Positions 15,908 to 24,003 of a DNA stretch of 64,000 bases are shown here, one piece after another (position 1 is the first letter of the stretch; each line of letters starts with the position of its first letter). This stretch comes from JAKFWI01 sp031399165 (GTDB lineage Bacteria > Pseudomonadota > Alphaproteobacteria > Caulobacterales > Aquidulcibacteraceae). The notes under the pieces are model-generated. The model was not told the origin of the DNA, did not search any database, and saw only the letters and a list, made by a program, of their open reading frames with translations. The position numbers were made by a program, and so were the translations under genes. Location: positions 1 to 64,000 of the forward strand of contig JANNOO010000057.1 in assembly GCA_031399165.1 (NCBI GenBank). Direction: 5' to 3'.

Positions 15908-16588
15908 ATGAGCGACGCCCTCACAGATTCAACGCTGGTTTTCGATCTCGACGGCACTTTGGTGGACACCGCGCCCGACCTGCTGCGGGCGTTGAACCAT
16001 GTTCTGGACCTCGAAGGCCTCACACACCCGCCCGAAGCGGTGGTGCGGCACTATGTCGGCCAGGGCGCGCTCGTGCTGATCGAGCGCGCGGCCAAATATT
16101 GCGGCGCAGCCTACACCGACGACCGCCTCGAACAGCTCACCGCCGCGTTCATCGATTTTTATGCCGCCGATATAGCGGCGCTGAGCCAGCCTTTCCCCGG
16201 CGCCGTCGAAGCACTCGATGAACTGGCGGCGGCTGGCGCGCGCCTGGCCGTATGCACGAACAAGCGCACCAGCCTTTCCATTCAATTATTGGAGGCGCTC
16301 GATCTGGCGCAGCGTTTCTCAGCCATCGTCGGCGCCGATTCCGTCACGGCATGCAAACCCGATCCGCGACATTTTCTTGAAACCGTCTCGCGCGCGGGCG
16401 GCGATCCGCGGCGCGCAGTGATGATCGGCGACACGCATGTCGACGCCGCGGCGGCGCGCGGCGCAGGCGCACCCGTTATCATCGTCCGTTTTGGCTACGC
16501 CGAAGATCCCGCCGCGATTGAAGGTGATGCGATGATTAGCGGGTATGAGGAGCTCGCCGCGCATGCGCGGCGGCTCCTTTCCCGCTGA
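15908..16588 (+). CDS. gph: phosphoglycolate phosphatase (HAD family)
   Basis: 226 residues. HAD motif I is VFDLDGTLVDTAPDLL, motif II is AVCTNKRTS, and motif III/IV is KPDPRHFLETVSRAGG with MIGDTHVDAAAARGAG. It removes 2-phosphoglycolate formed during DNA repair or oxygenation reactions. Divergent from glmU; start at 15908 as homology begins with DSTLVFDLDG. Confidence 0.88.
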   Translation: MSDALTDSTLVFDLDGTLVDTAPDLLRALNHVLDLEGLTHPPEAVVRHYVGQGALVLIERAAKYCGAAYTDDRLEQLTAAFIDFYAADIAALSQPFPGAVEALDELAAAGARLAVCTNKRTSLSIQLLEALDLAQRFSAIVGADSVTACKPDPRHFLETVSRAGGDPRRAVMIGDTHVDAAAARGAGAPVIIVRFGYAEDPAAIEGDAMISGYEELAAHARRLLSR

Positions 16589-16600
16589 CCAACGGGCTGA

Positions 16601-16831
16601 TCAAGCAACCTCACGCAAGCGCTGACGGCCCGGAATATCCACGTCGCGCCGCTTCCGCGGCATCCCGTTGACCATATCGCTGCGAACGTCCGTCCGCGCT
16701 GAACGCATCGCCGCCATAAAGCCGGCGTCCACCAGCTTGATGTCGACATCAAATCCGCGATCGCGCCAATAATCCTCAATCTTATTCTTCAGGCGGCGTG
16801 CGCCATCTGTATTGCAGAAATCTGCATCCAT
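16601..16831 (-). CDS. conserved small protein, unknown function
   Basis: 76 residues, basic. The readable core LKNKIEDYWRDRGFDVDIKL ... AGFMAAMRSARTDVRSDMVNGMP looks conserved (I recall similar short proteins in Caulobacterales), but I know no function. The pattern of an N-terminal helix, a beta strand and a conserved AMRSARTDVRS suggests a small alpha/beta domain. It converges on gph with a 12-bp gap. Confidence 0.65.
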   Translation of the reverse strand: MDADFCNTDGARRLKNKIEDYWRDRGFDVDIKLVDAGFMAAMRSARTDVRSDMVNGMPRKRRDVDIPGRQRLREVA

Positions 16832-17215
16832 TGCCGAACAACCTCCAATGCGGACGCTTCATGCGTCCGACGGACAAACGCGGAATGCCCCGCGCCGGCT
16901 CAGCCCCTGCCCCTGATCCCCGGCCCTCGGGCCACCGCCACGGCTCGCAAACCGCCTGCGCAAATGGACTGCGCATGCGAGAGCCCTGCGGGAGGATCGG
17001 CGTAAATCTAACGCGCGACCCGCAGAACACCCTGAAAACAGCCCCGTTTTCATTGAAGCCAGCATCTTCCGGCTCCGTGAGCGCTCTGCACGCGGCAAAC
17101 CTTAAGCGCGTCAACACCGCGCCGACAACCCCATTTATTGTGAACTCTTCGTTGGAAAAAAGGCGATCATTTGATCGTCACCAGCGCTGCGGACCAACGG
17201 CGCGCCCAAGCCGCT
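16832..17215. other. long intergenic region, no supported gene
   Basis: No ORF here has family features; frames on either strand are short and low-complexity. The only structure I see is a perfect hairpin, CGGACGC (16851-16857)/GCGTCCG (16863-16869) with loop TTCAT, about 20 bases upstream of the small minus-strand gene. The right end joins a CtrA box (17216). A long 5' leader or small RNA cannot be excluded. Confidence 0.4.
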
Positions 17216-17230
17216 TTAAAGCGATGTTAA
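17216..17230 (+). promoter_or_regulatory. CtrA box upstream of the hybrid kinase
   Basis: TTAA at 17216-17219, seven bases, TTAA at 17227-17230: a full match to the CtrA consensus TTAA-N7-TTAA. If the second half occupies -35, as in CtrA-activated promoters, transcription would start near 17262, ten bases before the chosen kinase ATG. Confidence 0.72.
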
Positions 17231-17271
17231 GAGGCGCGCGCGCAAGTTGCCGGAGCAACGAGCCATTTCTA

Positions 17272-19671
17272 ATGAATAACCTAAAAAATAGCGGAGCCGG
17301 CGCCCGCAGGGAGGAATTCGCGGCAGCGATGCGCGAAGGTGAACGCCAACGCCCGGTGCGTCTGGCGCTTTGCGCAGTGCTCGCCACGGTCATGGCGTTT
17401 GGCGCCGGCCCGCTTATCGGCGGCTTCTGGCTCATCACTATTGTGATGTTCGAACTCGCGCTGATGACCTGCCTGCGGTCCGGCAAAGTCGATACGCCTT
17501 TTCTGCTGCCGCTCACACTGGTCGCCGCTGGCGTGTCTAACATGGTCTGGACGGCTGGCCCGGTGGCGCTGTGGCTGTGCGCGCCGTCGCTGCACCTCGC
17601 CGCGGCTTTGTGGCTGGGCGGCCAGATTTGCTACCAGTTGATTTTCTACCGTCAGTCGCTCGCAGTATTTTTCGTCTTCGCGGCGCCAAACGTGCTCGCC
17701 TTCCTAACCCTCATCGCCTTGGGCGATCCCGGTGCGCCCGTCAGCGCGCGCGTGCTGACGCTTAGCGTCGCAGTGATGTTCGTTGGGTTGATGGCGGTCG
17801 GCGCTTGGCGGCGCCACCAAATCGCGAGCGCTATGAAAGCGGCGCAGGCTGAACTCACCGCCCGCACTGCCGCCGCCGAAGCCACGTCCGGCCGGCTGAA
17901 ATTCGCGCTGGAAACACTCGGCGCGGCAGTAATCGAGGCTGATCTGCGAGACCGGACAGTTGTCGGCTATGAAAGCCTGCCGCCGATTATCGGCAAGCCC
18001 GTCACAGCGGAGGACGTGCTCGACGCAAAGGACGTCAACATCCACCCGGATGACAAGGAAAGGGTGCTCAGCGCCACCCGGAAAGTGACGGCCGAGGGCG
18101 GCAAAACCGAGCTGGAACACCGCATCGTCCACCCCACGCTGGGTGAACGCTGGCTGCGCGTGGCGGCCTTCGGCATTCCTCACGTTTACGGCGTTCCCGG
18201 CCGCCTGATCATGATGATGACGGACGTAACCAAGCGCCGGCATCTGGAGATCGAACTGGCCGTGGCCATGGAGCGCGCCGAGGCCAGCCTTGCCGGCAAG
18301 CGCGCGCTGATTGAGCGTATCGCCAGCGATGTCGGCGTAGAAGCGCAAATCCTGCCCGCCGGTCGGGTTGAACATGCTGCCCACGATGGCGATTTCGGCG
18401 GGCTGCAGGGCAGGCTCGGGCGCGTGCTCGCCGAGATCGAAACGCGTGACGCGGTTCTGGCGCAATCGATAGATGCGCTGCGCAAGGCCCGCAAGGATGC
18501 GGAGGCGGCCAACGTCGCCAAGTCGCAATTCCTCGCGACGATGAGCCATGAATTGCGCACGCCGCTCAACGCCGTGATTGGATTTTCCGAGATCCTGAAA
18601 GAAGACCTCGCCAGGGCCAACATGCCCGACCAGGTAAAAGACATCATCCGCGTGCGCACCGCCGCACACACGCTGCTTTCGCTGATCAACGACGTGCTGG
18701 ATCTGTCCAAGATCGAGGCTGGCAAGGTCGATCTGACGGTATCGCCGGTCTATATTGGCCTGCTGTTGCAGGAAATCAGCGACATGACCCAGCCGCTCGC
18801 TGCGGCCAAGCACAATCGCTTCGCCATTCGCACAAGCGGCGATCTTGGCCATATTCGCAGCGACCACGGCAAGCTGCGCCAGTGTTTGCTCAACCTCGCC
18901 TCAAACGCCTGCAAATTCACTGAGAACGGCGAGATAGCCATCGGCGTTAAGCGCGTGGATATCGCGGGCGAACCAGCGATGGAATTCGCCGTGCGCGACA
19001 ACGGCATCGGCCTTTCCGCCGCGCAGCTCGCCCGCCTGTTTCAGCCGTTCACGCAGGCCGATGGATCAACAACGCGAAGATATGGCGGCACCGGACTGGG
19101 CCTGGTGATCACGCGCAGGCTGGCCCAACTTATGGGCGGCGACGTGTCCGTCGTCAGTACGCCGGGCGAGGGCTCGGTGTTCACGCTCACCGTGGCCGCC
19201 GCGCTTGATGTCACCAGCGATTGCGAAGGCTTAGGCGCCGATAGCCCGGTATTAGTGATCGACGACGAACCCAGCGCCCAGCGCCTCGTCAAGCATACGC
19301 TGTCGCGCGTTGGTTACGCCGCGCGCATCGCCGCCACCGCCGCCGAAGGCCTTTCCCTCGCCGCGGAGATCGCGCCAGCGCTGATCCTTCTTGATCTGCA
19401 CTTGCCCGACGCTTCCGGCTGGGACGTGCTCGCCGCGCTAAAGGCCGATCCGGCCACCGCCGCGTTTCCCGTGCTGGCACTGTCGGCCGACAGCGCCGGA
19501 GCTGTCGAGAGGGCGCGCGCGATCGGCCTTGGCGCCTGCGACCTGTTCGCCAAATCCGCCGATCCTGCCCGGCTTTCTGCTGCGGTCCTGCGTTATGCGG
19601 GGCCCAAACCAGCCCTCGCGGCCGGTGCGGCTATGGCGCCAGTCCAACCCGCTTTCGGCAAAGCCTCGTAA
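17272..19671 (+). CDS. hybrid sensor histidine kinase with membrane N-terminus
   Basis: 799 residues from ATG 17272. About six transmembrane helices (roughly 30-180) are followed by a PAS domain (LETLGAAVIEADL to MMTDVTKRR, about 205-315), a coiled linker, HisKA with His426 in MSHELRTPLNAVIGFSEIL, HATPase (NACKFTE, RDNGIGLS, GGTGLGL) and a C-terminal receiver with Asp708 in LILLDLHLP. It would phosphorelay from His to its own Asp. The frame remains open upstream to 16798, but that stretch is non-conserved and contains the CtrA box, so a later start is chosen. Resembles the DivJ/PleC kinase class in the HisKA, but I cannot name the orthologue. Confidence 0.85.
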   Translation: MNNLKNSGAGARREEFAAAMREGERQRPVRLALCAVLATVMAFGAGPLIGGFWLITIVMFELALMTCLRSGKVDTPFLLPLTLVAAGVSNMVWTAGPVALWLCAPSLHLAAALWLGGQICYQLIFYRQSLAVFFVFAAPNVLAFLTLIALGDPGAPVSARVLTLSVAVMFVGLMAVGAWRRHQIASAMKAAQAELTARTAAAEATSGRLKFALETLGAAVIEADLRDRTVVGYESLPPIIGKPVTAEDVLDAKDVNIHPDDKERVLSATRKVTAEGGKTELEHRIVHPTLGERWLRVAAFGIPHVYGVPGRLIMMMTDVTKRRHLEIELAVAMERAEASLAGKRALIERIASDVGVEAQILPAGRVEHAAHDGDFGGLQGRLGRVLAEIETRDAVLAQSIDALRKARKDAEAANVAKSQFLATMSHELRTPLNAVIGFSEILKEDLARANMPDQVKDIIRVRTAAHTLLSLINDVLDLSKIEAGKVDLTVSPVYIGLLLQEISDMTQPLAAAKHNRFAIRTSGDLGHIRSDHGKLRQCLLNLASNACKFTENGEIAIGVKRVDIAGEPAMEFAVRDNGIGLSAAQLARLFQPFTQADGSTTRRYGGTGLGLVITRRLAQLMGGDVSVVSTPGEGSVFTLTVAAALDVTSDCEGLGADSPVLVIDDEPSAQRLVKHTLSRVGYAARIAATAAEGLSLAAEIAPALILLDLHLPDASGWDVLAALKADPATAAFPVLALSADSAGAVERARAIGLGACDLFAKSADPARLSAAVLRYAGPKPALAAGAAMAPVQPAFGKAS

Positions 19672-19740
19672 CCGCTTGACGGCCCGAAGCGGGCCGCGCA
19701 AATGTCCGCGCCTTGCCCGGGGCGGTGGTCGCAGGCAAAC

Positions 19741-19815
19741 GGACGCGTAGCACAGCGGAAGTGCGTTCCCTTCACACGGGAGAGGTCGTAGGTTCGATCC
19801 CTACCGCGTCCACCA
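19741..19815 (+). tRNA. tRNA-Val(CAC)
   Basis: Acceptor GGACGCG/CGCGTCC, anticodon arm TTCCC-TTCACAC-GGGAG with anticodon CAC, T loop TTCGATC, encoded CCA at 19813-19815. Reads GUG. Confidence 0.95.
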
Positions 19816-19841
19816 TCTCGAAGTCTGGCGCGTTGAAGCAC

Positions 19842-20747
19842 CTAAACCCGCCGCTTCACCTGAAACTGCCGCCGCTGCAGGCGGCCGTGGATCAGCAGTT
19901 TCAGCCGCGTCTGCCAGGTTTGCGTTTCCCAGCTCAGTTCCTGCGCCTGCCGCGGCGGCAATGCCCCCAGTGACTGCGCCTTTTCGCTGAACGCGGCAAA
20001 CGCCGCGCGCGCCGCCTGCACATGCGCGGCGGTGACGTCCTCGTCGGTTTCGATATCCAGCCCCGCCTCGGTGAGCGCGTGCGCGATCACGCCGTGCTGA
20101 TGGATTTGCGGTTCCGCAAAGGCGCTGGCGAACGCGCTGACGAAAGCCGGATCGGGCCCGCCGGTATAGGTTTCGATCACTGCCGTCGCGCCGGGCTTCA
20201 GCGTCCGCGCGATCTGCAGCCCCAGGCGCCCGGGCGCGGCGGCGTAGGAAAATTCATCGAAGCTGACCACGCCATCGAAGGTCTCGGCCGGCAGCGTCGT
20301 CACGTCGAGGTCGAACGGCTCGACGGAAACGTTTTCGTTCTGCGCAGCACCATGCGTGACCGCCGCGCAGGTCTCGCTGCGCCATTCGAGAACCTTGACG
20401 CTGTTGACCATCAAAAACGGCGGCACAACGCCATACAAGCCCGGCCCAAGCAGCGCCACATGCGCCTCCTGCGGCAGGGCGAGCCGCACCAGCGCGTCAT
20501 TCTCTCCAGTCAGCGGCGGAAAGATACGCCCCTCGCCCCACAGGATTTGCAGCGCTTCCAGCCGCTCATCGCGCGGCGCGTCAAACAGATCGGCGCACAC
20601 ATCGGGAATGGGCGGGCTTTCCGGCTCGGCGGCCTGCGCGGCAAGGTAGGCGCCGGCGTCAAACGCCTCGCCTTCCCACCACGCGCGCAGTTTCGCGGCG
20701 GCGAGCGACCGCTTTTGCGGCTTCGTTTCTTTTGTCGCGGCGCGCAC
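19842..20747 (-). CDS. SAM-dependent methyltransferase-like protein
   Basis: About 301 residues. A Rossmann-type methyltransferase fold is suggested by HVALLGPGLYGVVPPFL, the acidic strand end EPFDLDVTTLPAETFDGVVSFDEFSYAA and LGLQIARTLKPGATAVIETYTG. Motif I (LGPGLYG) is a weak form of the SAM glycine loop, so activity is uncertain. The track-style start at 20774 would be TTG; GTG at 20747, with GGAG ten bases upstream, is at least as likely. The substrate is unknown. Confidence 0.6.
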   Translation of the reverse strand: MRAATKETKPQKRSLAAAKLRAWWEGEAFDAGAYLAAQAAEPESPPIPDVCADLFDAPRDERLEALQILWGEGRIFPPLTGENDALVRLALPQEAHVALLGPGLYGVVPPFLMVNSVKVLEWRSETCAAVTHGAAQNENVSVEPFDLDVTTLPAETFDGVVSFDEFSYAAAPGRLGLQIARTLKPGATAVIETYTGGPDPAFVSAFASAFAEPQIHQHGVIAHALTEAGLDIETDEDVTAAHVQAARAAFAAFSEKAQSLGALPPRQAQELSWETQTWQTRLKLLIHGRLQRRQFQVKRRV

Positions 20748-20790
20748 GTTCTGCGCACTCCAGGCTATCGCCAAAAACCGAATGGTGAGC

Positions 20791-21864
20791 CTAGCGCGAC
20801 GAGGTTAACGCTTTCGAAACCGGAATGAGCGGCGCCGCGCCCGAAGGCAGGGGTGAGTCGGCGTCCTTAAGAAACGCCAGGATGTCGTCCCAGATCACCC
20901 GCGCGCCCAGATCGCGCAGCATCATGTGGTAATTGTCCGGATAGAGCGCCGTGCGGGCCTGCGGCGCCAGGCGCCGCGCCGCCGCCATCGCCGCCTTTTC
21001 CGGAATGATCTCGTCGCGCGCGCCATACATGAACAGCGTCTGGGTTTTCAGGCTGACGGCGCTCTTGGCCGCATCGTCCATCAGGTCGACCAGGCCGTAG
21101 ATCGCGTCGAACCGCGTCCCGAACAGCATCAGATCGTCCATGCCCAGCGCGATCAGCATCGCCTCATTGTCAGATGGTTTTATCTTCAGCCCGCGCGGCG
21201 CCGTAACCTTCTTGCCCGGCAGCACATGCGCCGCGCCCCATAGCGCCACCGAATAGGCCATCGGCTGCGCCGCCCAGCCCCACACCGCCGGCGAGCACAA
21301 CACCACCCGGTCGGGCTTTGGGCCTTCGGCTTCGGCGAACGTCACCATCGCCTGCGCGGCGCCCATGCTTTCACCGGCGACCGCGATGACCGCGCGGGGA
21401 TGGCGCTTGCGCGCGACGTCCACGGCAGTGCGCAGATCGGCCTTCATCAGCGCCGCGCCCGGCCACACGCCCCGGTTCGGCGAACGGCCAAAGCCGCGCG
21501 CGTCATAGGCATAGGTGGTCACGCCGCGCGCCGCCCAATGCGGCCCGCCGCCCTCGAACGTGCGCGCATAATCGTTCATGCCATGCAGGCCGATGATCAC
21601 CGCCCAGGGCTCGCCCTCGGCCGCATAGGTGTTGAGCCCCAGCCGCGCGCCATCGAAGCTGACAAAGCCATTGTCATCGAACCGCGGCCCGCGGAAATCC
21701 AGCGGCGGCGTTAGCGCCCCCTGCACGGTCGGGGCGCAGGCGGAGAGCATCAGCCCGGCGGCAGCCTGAATGATGGTCCGGCGCCCTAGGATAAGGCGCG
21801 CCTCACCCGCTCGCGCAGCACCGGCAGCACGTCTGTCTCGAACCACGGGTTTTTCTTTAGCCAT
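20791..21864 (-). CDS. lysophospholipase-like alpha/beta hydrolase, lipoprotein
   Basis: Serine hydrolase. The nucleophile elbow is AGESMGAAQ, the oxyanion region is IIGLHGMNDYARTFEGGG, with the Asp region FMYGARDEIIPEKAA and His in PDNYHMMLRDL. It looks like a monoacylglycerol lipase. The start is unclear: a twin-arginine-like RRTIIQAAAG and lipobox LSAC precede the enzyme, yet the only in-frame ATG that gives a signal peptide (21864) overlaps the uracil-DNA glycosylase gene by 79 bp and places the signal 34 residues in. A rare start codon nearer the RR motif is possible. Confidence 0.78.
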   Translation of the reverse strand: MAKEKPVVRDRRAAGAARAGEARLILGRRTIIQAAAGLMLSACAPTVQGALTPPLDFRGPRFDDNGFVSFDGARLGLNTYAAEGEPWAVIIGLHGMNDYARTFEGGGPHWAARGVTTYAYDARGFGRSPNRGVWPGAALMKADLRTAVDVARKRHPRAVIAVAGESMGAAQAMVTFAEAEGPKPDRVVLCSPAVWGWAAQPMAYSVALWGAAHVLPGKKVTAPRGLKIKPSDNEAMLIALGMDDLMLFGTRFDAIYGLVDLMDDAAKSAVSLKTQTLFMYGARDEIIPEKAAMAAARRLAPQARTALYPDNYHMMLRDLGARVIWDDILAFLKDADSPLPSGAAPLIPVSKALTSSR

Positions 21865-22403
21865 GCGGTGTTGCGCCATGAGGGATGCGGCAGCGGTAGC
21901 TCGTTTTCCGCAAACGCGCGCCAGTTCGCAACCGTCGCGGACATGTTTGCGCACTTGAGCGTCTTCACATGCCAGCGATGAGCGTAGGAGCCCACGAACA
22001 GCGTCAGTCTTACGCCTTTCAGCAGCGGCAGCAGGCGCGAACGCCAGAGCGGCGCGCATTCGCGGCGCGGCGGCAGATCAGCGCCGTTCACCGTGCCGGG
22101 AAAGCAAAACCCCATCGCCGCCACCGCAACGTTATCGCGGTCGTAGAACGCTGCACGGTCCAGCCCCATCCAGTCGCGCAGGCGATTGCCGGAGGGATCG
22201 TTCCACGGAATGCCGGTTTCATGCACCAGCCGCCCCGGCGCCTGGCCGACAATCAGGATGCGCGCGTTCTCCGTAACCCACACCACCGGGCGCGGTTCAT
22301 GCGGCAGCACGCCCGCGCAGGCGCGGCACGCCGCGATCTCGTCCAGAAGAGCGTTTAGCTTATTTGGTGACTGGCGGTTTTTTCGCAAAGCGTTGGCGGG
22401 CAT
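21786..22403 (-). CDS. uracil-DNA glycosylase family protein
   Basis: 205 residues. Motif 1 GQAPGRLVHETGIPWNDPSGNRLRDW and the late motif LPLPHPSWRN are characteristic of the family-4/5-like uracil-DNA glycosylases; an early CRACAG may be part of an iron-sulfur or structural site. It removes uracil from DNA. The start at 22403 overlaps the ykvA gene by 44 bp, as in a tight operon. Confidence 0.8.
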   Translation of the reverse strand: MPANALRKNRQSPNKLNALLDEIAACRACAGVLPHEPRPVVWVTENARILIVGQAPGRLVHETGIPWNDPSGNRLRDWMGLDRAAFYDRDNVAVAAMGFCFPGTVNGADLPPRRECAPLWRSRLLPLLKGVRLTLFVGSYAHRWHVKTLKCANMSATVANWRAFAENELPLPHPSWRNTAWLKKNPWFETDVLPVLRERVRRALS

Positions 22404-22647
22404 CGTCCATGACTTGTCGCGGGATGAAGCGGCTGGCCAGCCATAACCCGGCGGGCACGATCACCGCATCGTCAGCCCATCCGAGCAATGGCACGACATC
22501 CCAGAAAAAGTCGAACGGGTTGAGCAGATACAAAAGCACCCCTACCGAAGCGGCCTTCACCAGCCACGGAGTGCGCCGGTCCACGATCGCCACGCCCAGC
22601 GCCGCAATCTCGCCCAGCAAACCAAGATGAAACCCCGGACGGATCAT
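22360..22647 (-). CDS. YkvA/DUF1232 membrane protein
   Basis: 95 residues. The DUF1232 signature PWLVKAASVGVLLYLLNPFDFFWDVVPLLGWADDAVI is intact, with a membrane helix followed by the P-x-D-x-x-P-x-x-G-x-x-D-D pattern. Function unknown in general. Its start region is divergent from the iron-permease-like gene. Confidence 0.85.
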   Translation of the reverse strand: MIRPGFHLGLLGEIAALGVAIVDRRTPWLVKAASVGVLLYLLNPFDFFWDVVPLLGWADDAVIVPAGLWLASRFIPRQVMDDARQRFAKKPPVTK

Positions 22648-22698
22648 GGCTAACCCTACACCAAAGAGGGCGATAAGTTCCTCTTTTAGGCATCAAAC

Positions 22699-22724
22699 GG
22701 AACCCGCGCGTCAGCCTGCCCGTT
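22699..22724 (+). promoter_or_regulatory. EcfG-type promoter before the iron-permease-family gene
   Basis: GGAAC at 22699-22703, seventeen bases, CGTT at 22721-22724. The -10 element is only eight bases before the ATG at 22733, so the transcript would be leaderless or initiate translation at the in-frame ATG 22742. Confidence 0.55.
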
Positions 22725-22732
22725 TGTCCGCC

Positions 22733-23176
22733 ATGAAGCGCATGTTCACCGGATTTGCCAATGCGATATCGCGTCTGGCCGGGCGGCCATACACGTTTAT
22801 CCTGTGCCTGGCGATCGTGATCGCCTGGGCGGTGAGCGGTCCGCTGTTTGGTTTTTCCGACACCTGGCAATTGGTGATCAACACCTCGACCACGATCATC
22901 ACCTTCCTGATGGTATTCCTGATCCAGAGCACCCAGAACCGCGACAACGCCGCAATCCAGGCCAAGCTCGACGAACTGATCCGCGTCGGCGAGGGCGAAA
23001 ACCGCTTCATCGGCATCGAACATCTCACCGACGAAGAACTCGAAGACATCCTCGCAGAATGCGAGCAATACGCCGAGGGTTTGCGCGGCGCTGTGAAGAA
23101 GCGTGAAAAAGCCGAGCACGAACCTGCCGGCGAACGCGCCAAACCGCCACGCAAATCCCGCAAGCAAGCCGCCTAA
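22733..23176 (+). CDS. low-affinity iron permease family membrane protein
   Basis: 147 residues. Two transmembrane segments (about 18-35 and 44-64) contain TTIITFLMVFLIQSTQNRDNAAIQAKLDELIR, the signature of the Fet4-like PF04120 family, followed by a charged Lys/Arg-rich tail. Transport function has not been shown for short bacterial members. An EcfG promoter suggests stress regulation. ATG 22733 or 22742 are both possible starts. Confidence 0.72.
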   Translation: MKRMFTGFANAISRLAGRPYTFILCLAIVIAWAVSGPLFGFSDTWQLVINTSTTIITFLMVFLIQSTQNRDNAAIQAKLDELIRVGEGENRFIGIEHLTDEELEDILAECEQYAEGLRGAVKKREKAEHEPAGERAKPPRKSRKQAA

Positions 23177-23259
23177 GGTCGCATCGCCGCCATGCTTTTC
23201 CGCGCGCCCAACGTTGCAAGCGTCCCGCGCTGAGGCGCTTGCCTTCGCCCGCAAGGCAG

Positions 23260-23323
23260 AAGGATAAGCGCCAGCTTATCCTTTGCGCACCTCAAGAGTC
23301 ACAAGAAGATAAGCAAACTTATC
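23260..23323. repeat. two tandem palindromes of the ATAAG/CTTAT type
   Basis: AAGGATAAGC (23260-23269)/GCTTATCCTT (23274-23283) is a perfect ten-base arm pair, and 24 bases on GATAAG (23308-23313)/CTTATC (23318-23323) repeats the core with a four-base spacer. The second lies 33 bases before the next ATG. They may be operators or form terminator hairpins for the upstream gene. Confidence 0.55.
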
Positions 23324-23356
23324 CGGCCCGCCTCTAACCCATGCGATGATCTTCGC

Positions 23357-23980
23357 ATGAATGAAGCCGCCGCACCCTTTTCGCTCGAATCTGCATGGGA
23401 CGCTCTGCGTGCATGGGCGAAGGCCATGGTCAATGCGTTCGGAGAGCCGGCGGCGATCGCGGCGCACTTGCTGCTGCGGCGTTCGGTGCGCGAGGACATT
23501 CTCGCCTGGCTGGCGCCGCTTGAAGCGGGCGTGCGCCGCATGCTGCTGATGGAGGCGGTGAAGCTCGCCAAACCGAACGAGCCGCCGGCGACAATCGTGC
23601 GCGGGCGCGTCGCAACATCGTTTCGCGAAGAGCCAGGCAAGACGCTGCCCGAAGACAGCAGGCAATGGCGCGCTTGTTTTCGCATCTGGCCAGCGGTCAC
23701 ACGGCTGGAGGCCGCGCCCGCGCAGCCGGTGATCCGCGCCAGCAAACGCGCGGTGCATTACAACGCCTATCCGCTTGCGCGCCGCATCGAAGCGGTGATC
23801 CGCGTGTTCGAAAATCCCGCCGCCTACATCGCCAAAATCGCGCGGCGCATTCACGTCGAGCCCGCGCAAACCCGCGCGGTTTTCTTTCCGTTTCAGGCGT
23901 CAAAGCGCAGCGCGCAATTCCTGCTGCGCGACATAAATCGCGAAACCGAGCTGGCGCTGGAGACGCTGAACTCAAGCTAG
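23357..23980 (+). CDS. conserved hypothetical protein
   Basis: 207 residues, soluble, no recognised domain. It begins with a Trp-rich helix (SLESAWDALRAWAKAMVNAFGEPAA) and later has a basic region around RVFENPAAYIAKIARRIHVEPAQTRAVFFP. I think of it as a family seen in Caulobacterales/Hyphomonadaceae, but cannot assign a function. A strand shadow (23276..23869 on the minus strand) is rejected because the plus frame has the acidic-hydrophobic balance of a real protein. Preceded by the tandem ATAAG palindromes. Confidence 0.6.
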   Translation: MNEAAAPFSLESAWDALRAWAKAMVNAFGEPAAIAAHLLLRRSVREDILAWLAPLEAGVRRMLLMEAVKLAKPNEPPATIVRGRVATSFREEPGKTLPEDSRQWRACFRIWPAVTRLEAAPAQPVIRASKRAVHYNAYPLARRIEAVIRVFENPAAYIAKIARRIHVEPAQTRAVFFPFQASKRSAQFLLRDINRETELALETLNSS

Positions 23981-24003
23981 CGAACGTTGCGCCAACCGGC
24001 GCT

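Noticed and set aside
16782..17117. Minus-strand frame of 111 codons in the kinase upstream gap
   Set aside because: Low-complexity, no ribosome site, and overlaps a better small gene at its left end. No family hit by eye.
23276..23869. 197-codon minus frame opposite the hypothetical at 23357
   Set aside because: Its composition (Arg, Ala, His-rich, no strong hydrophobic pattern) looks like a shadow; the plus frame has amphipathic helices and a plausible start.
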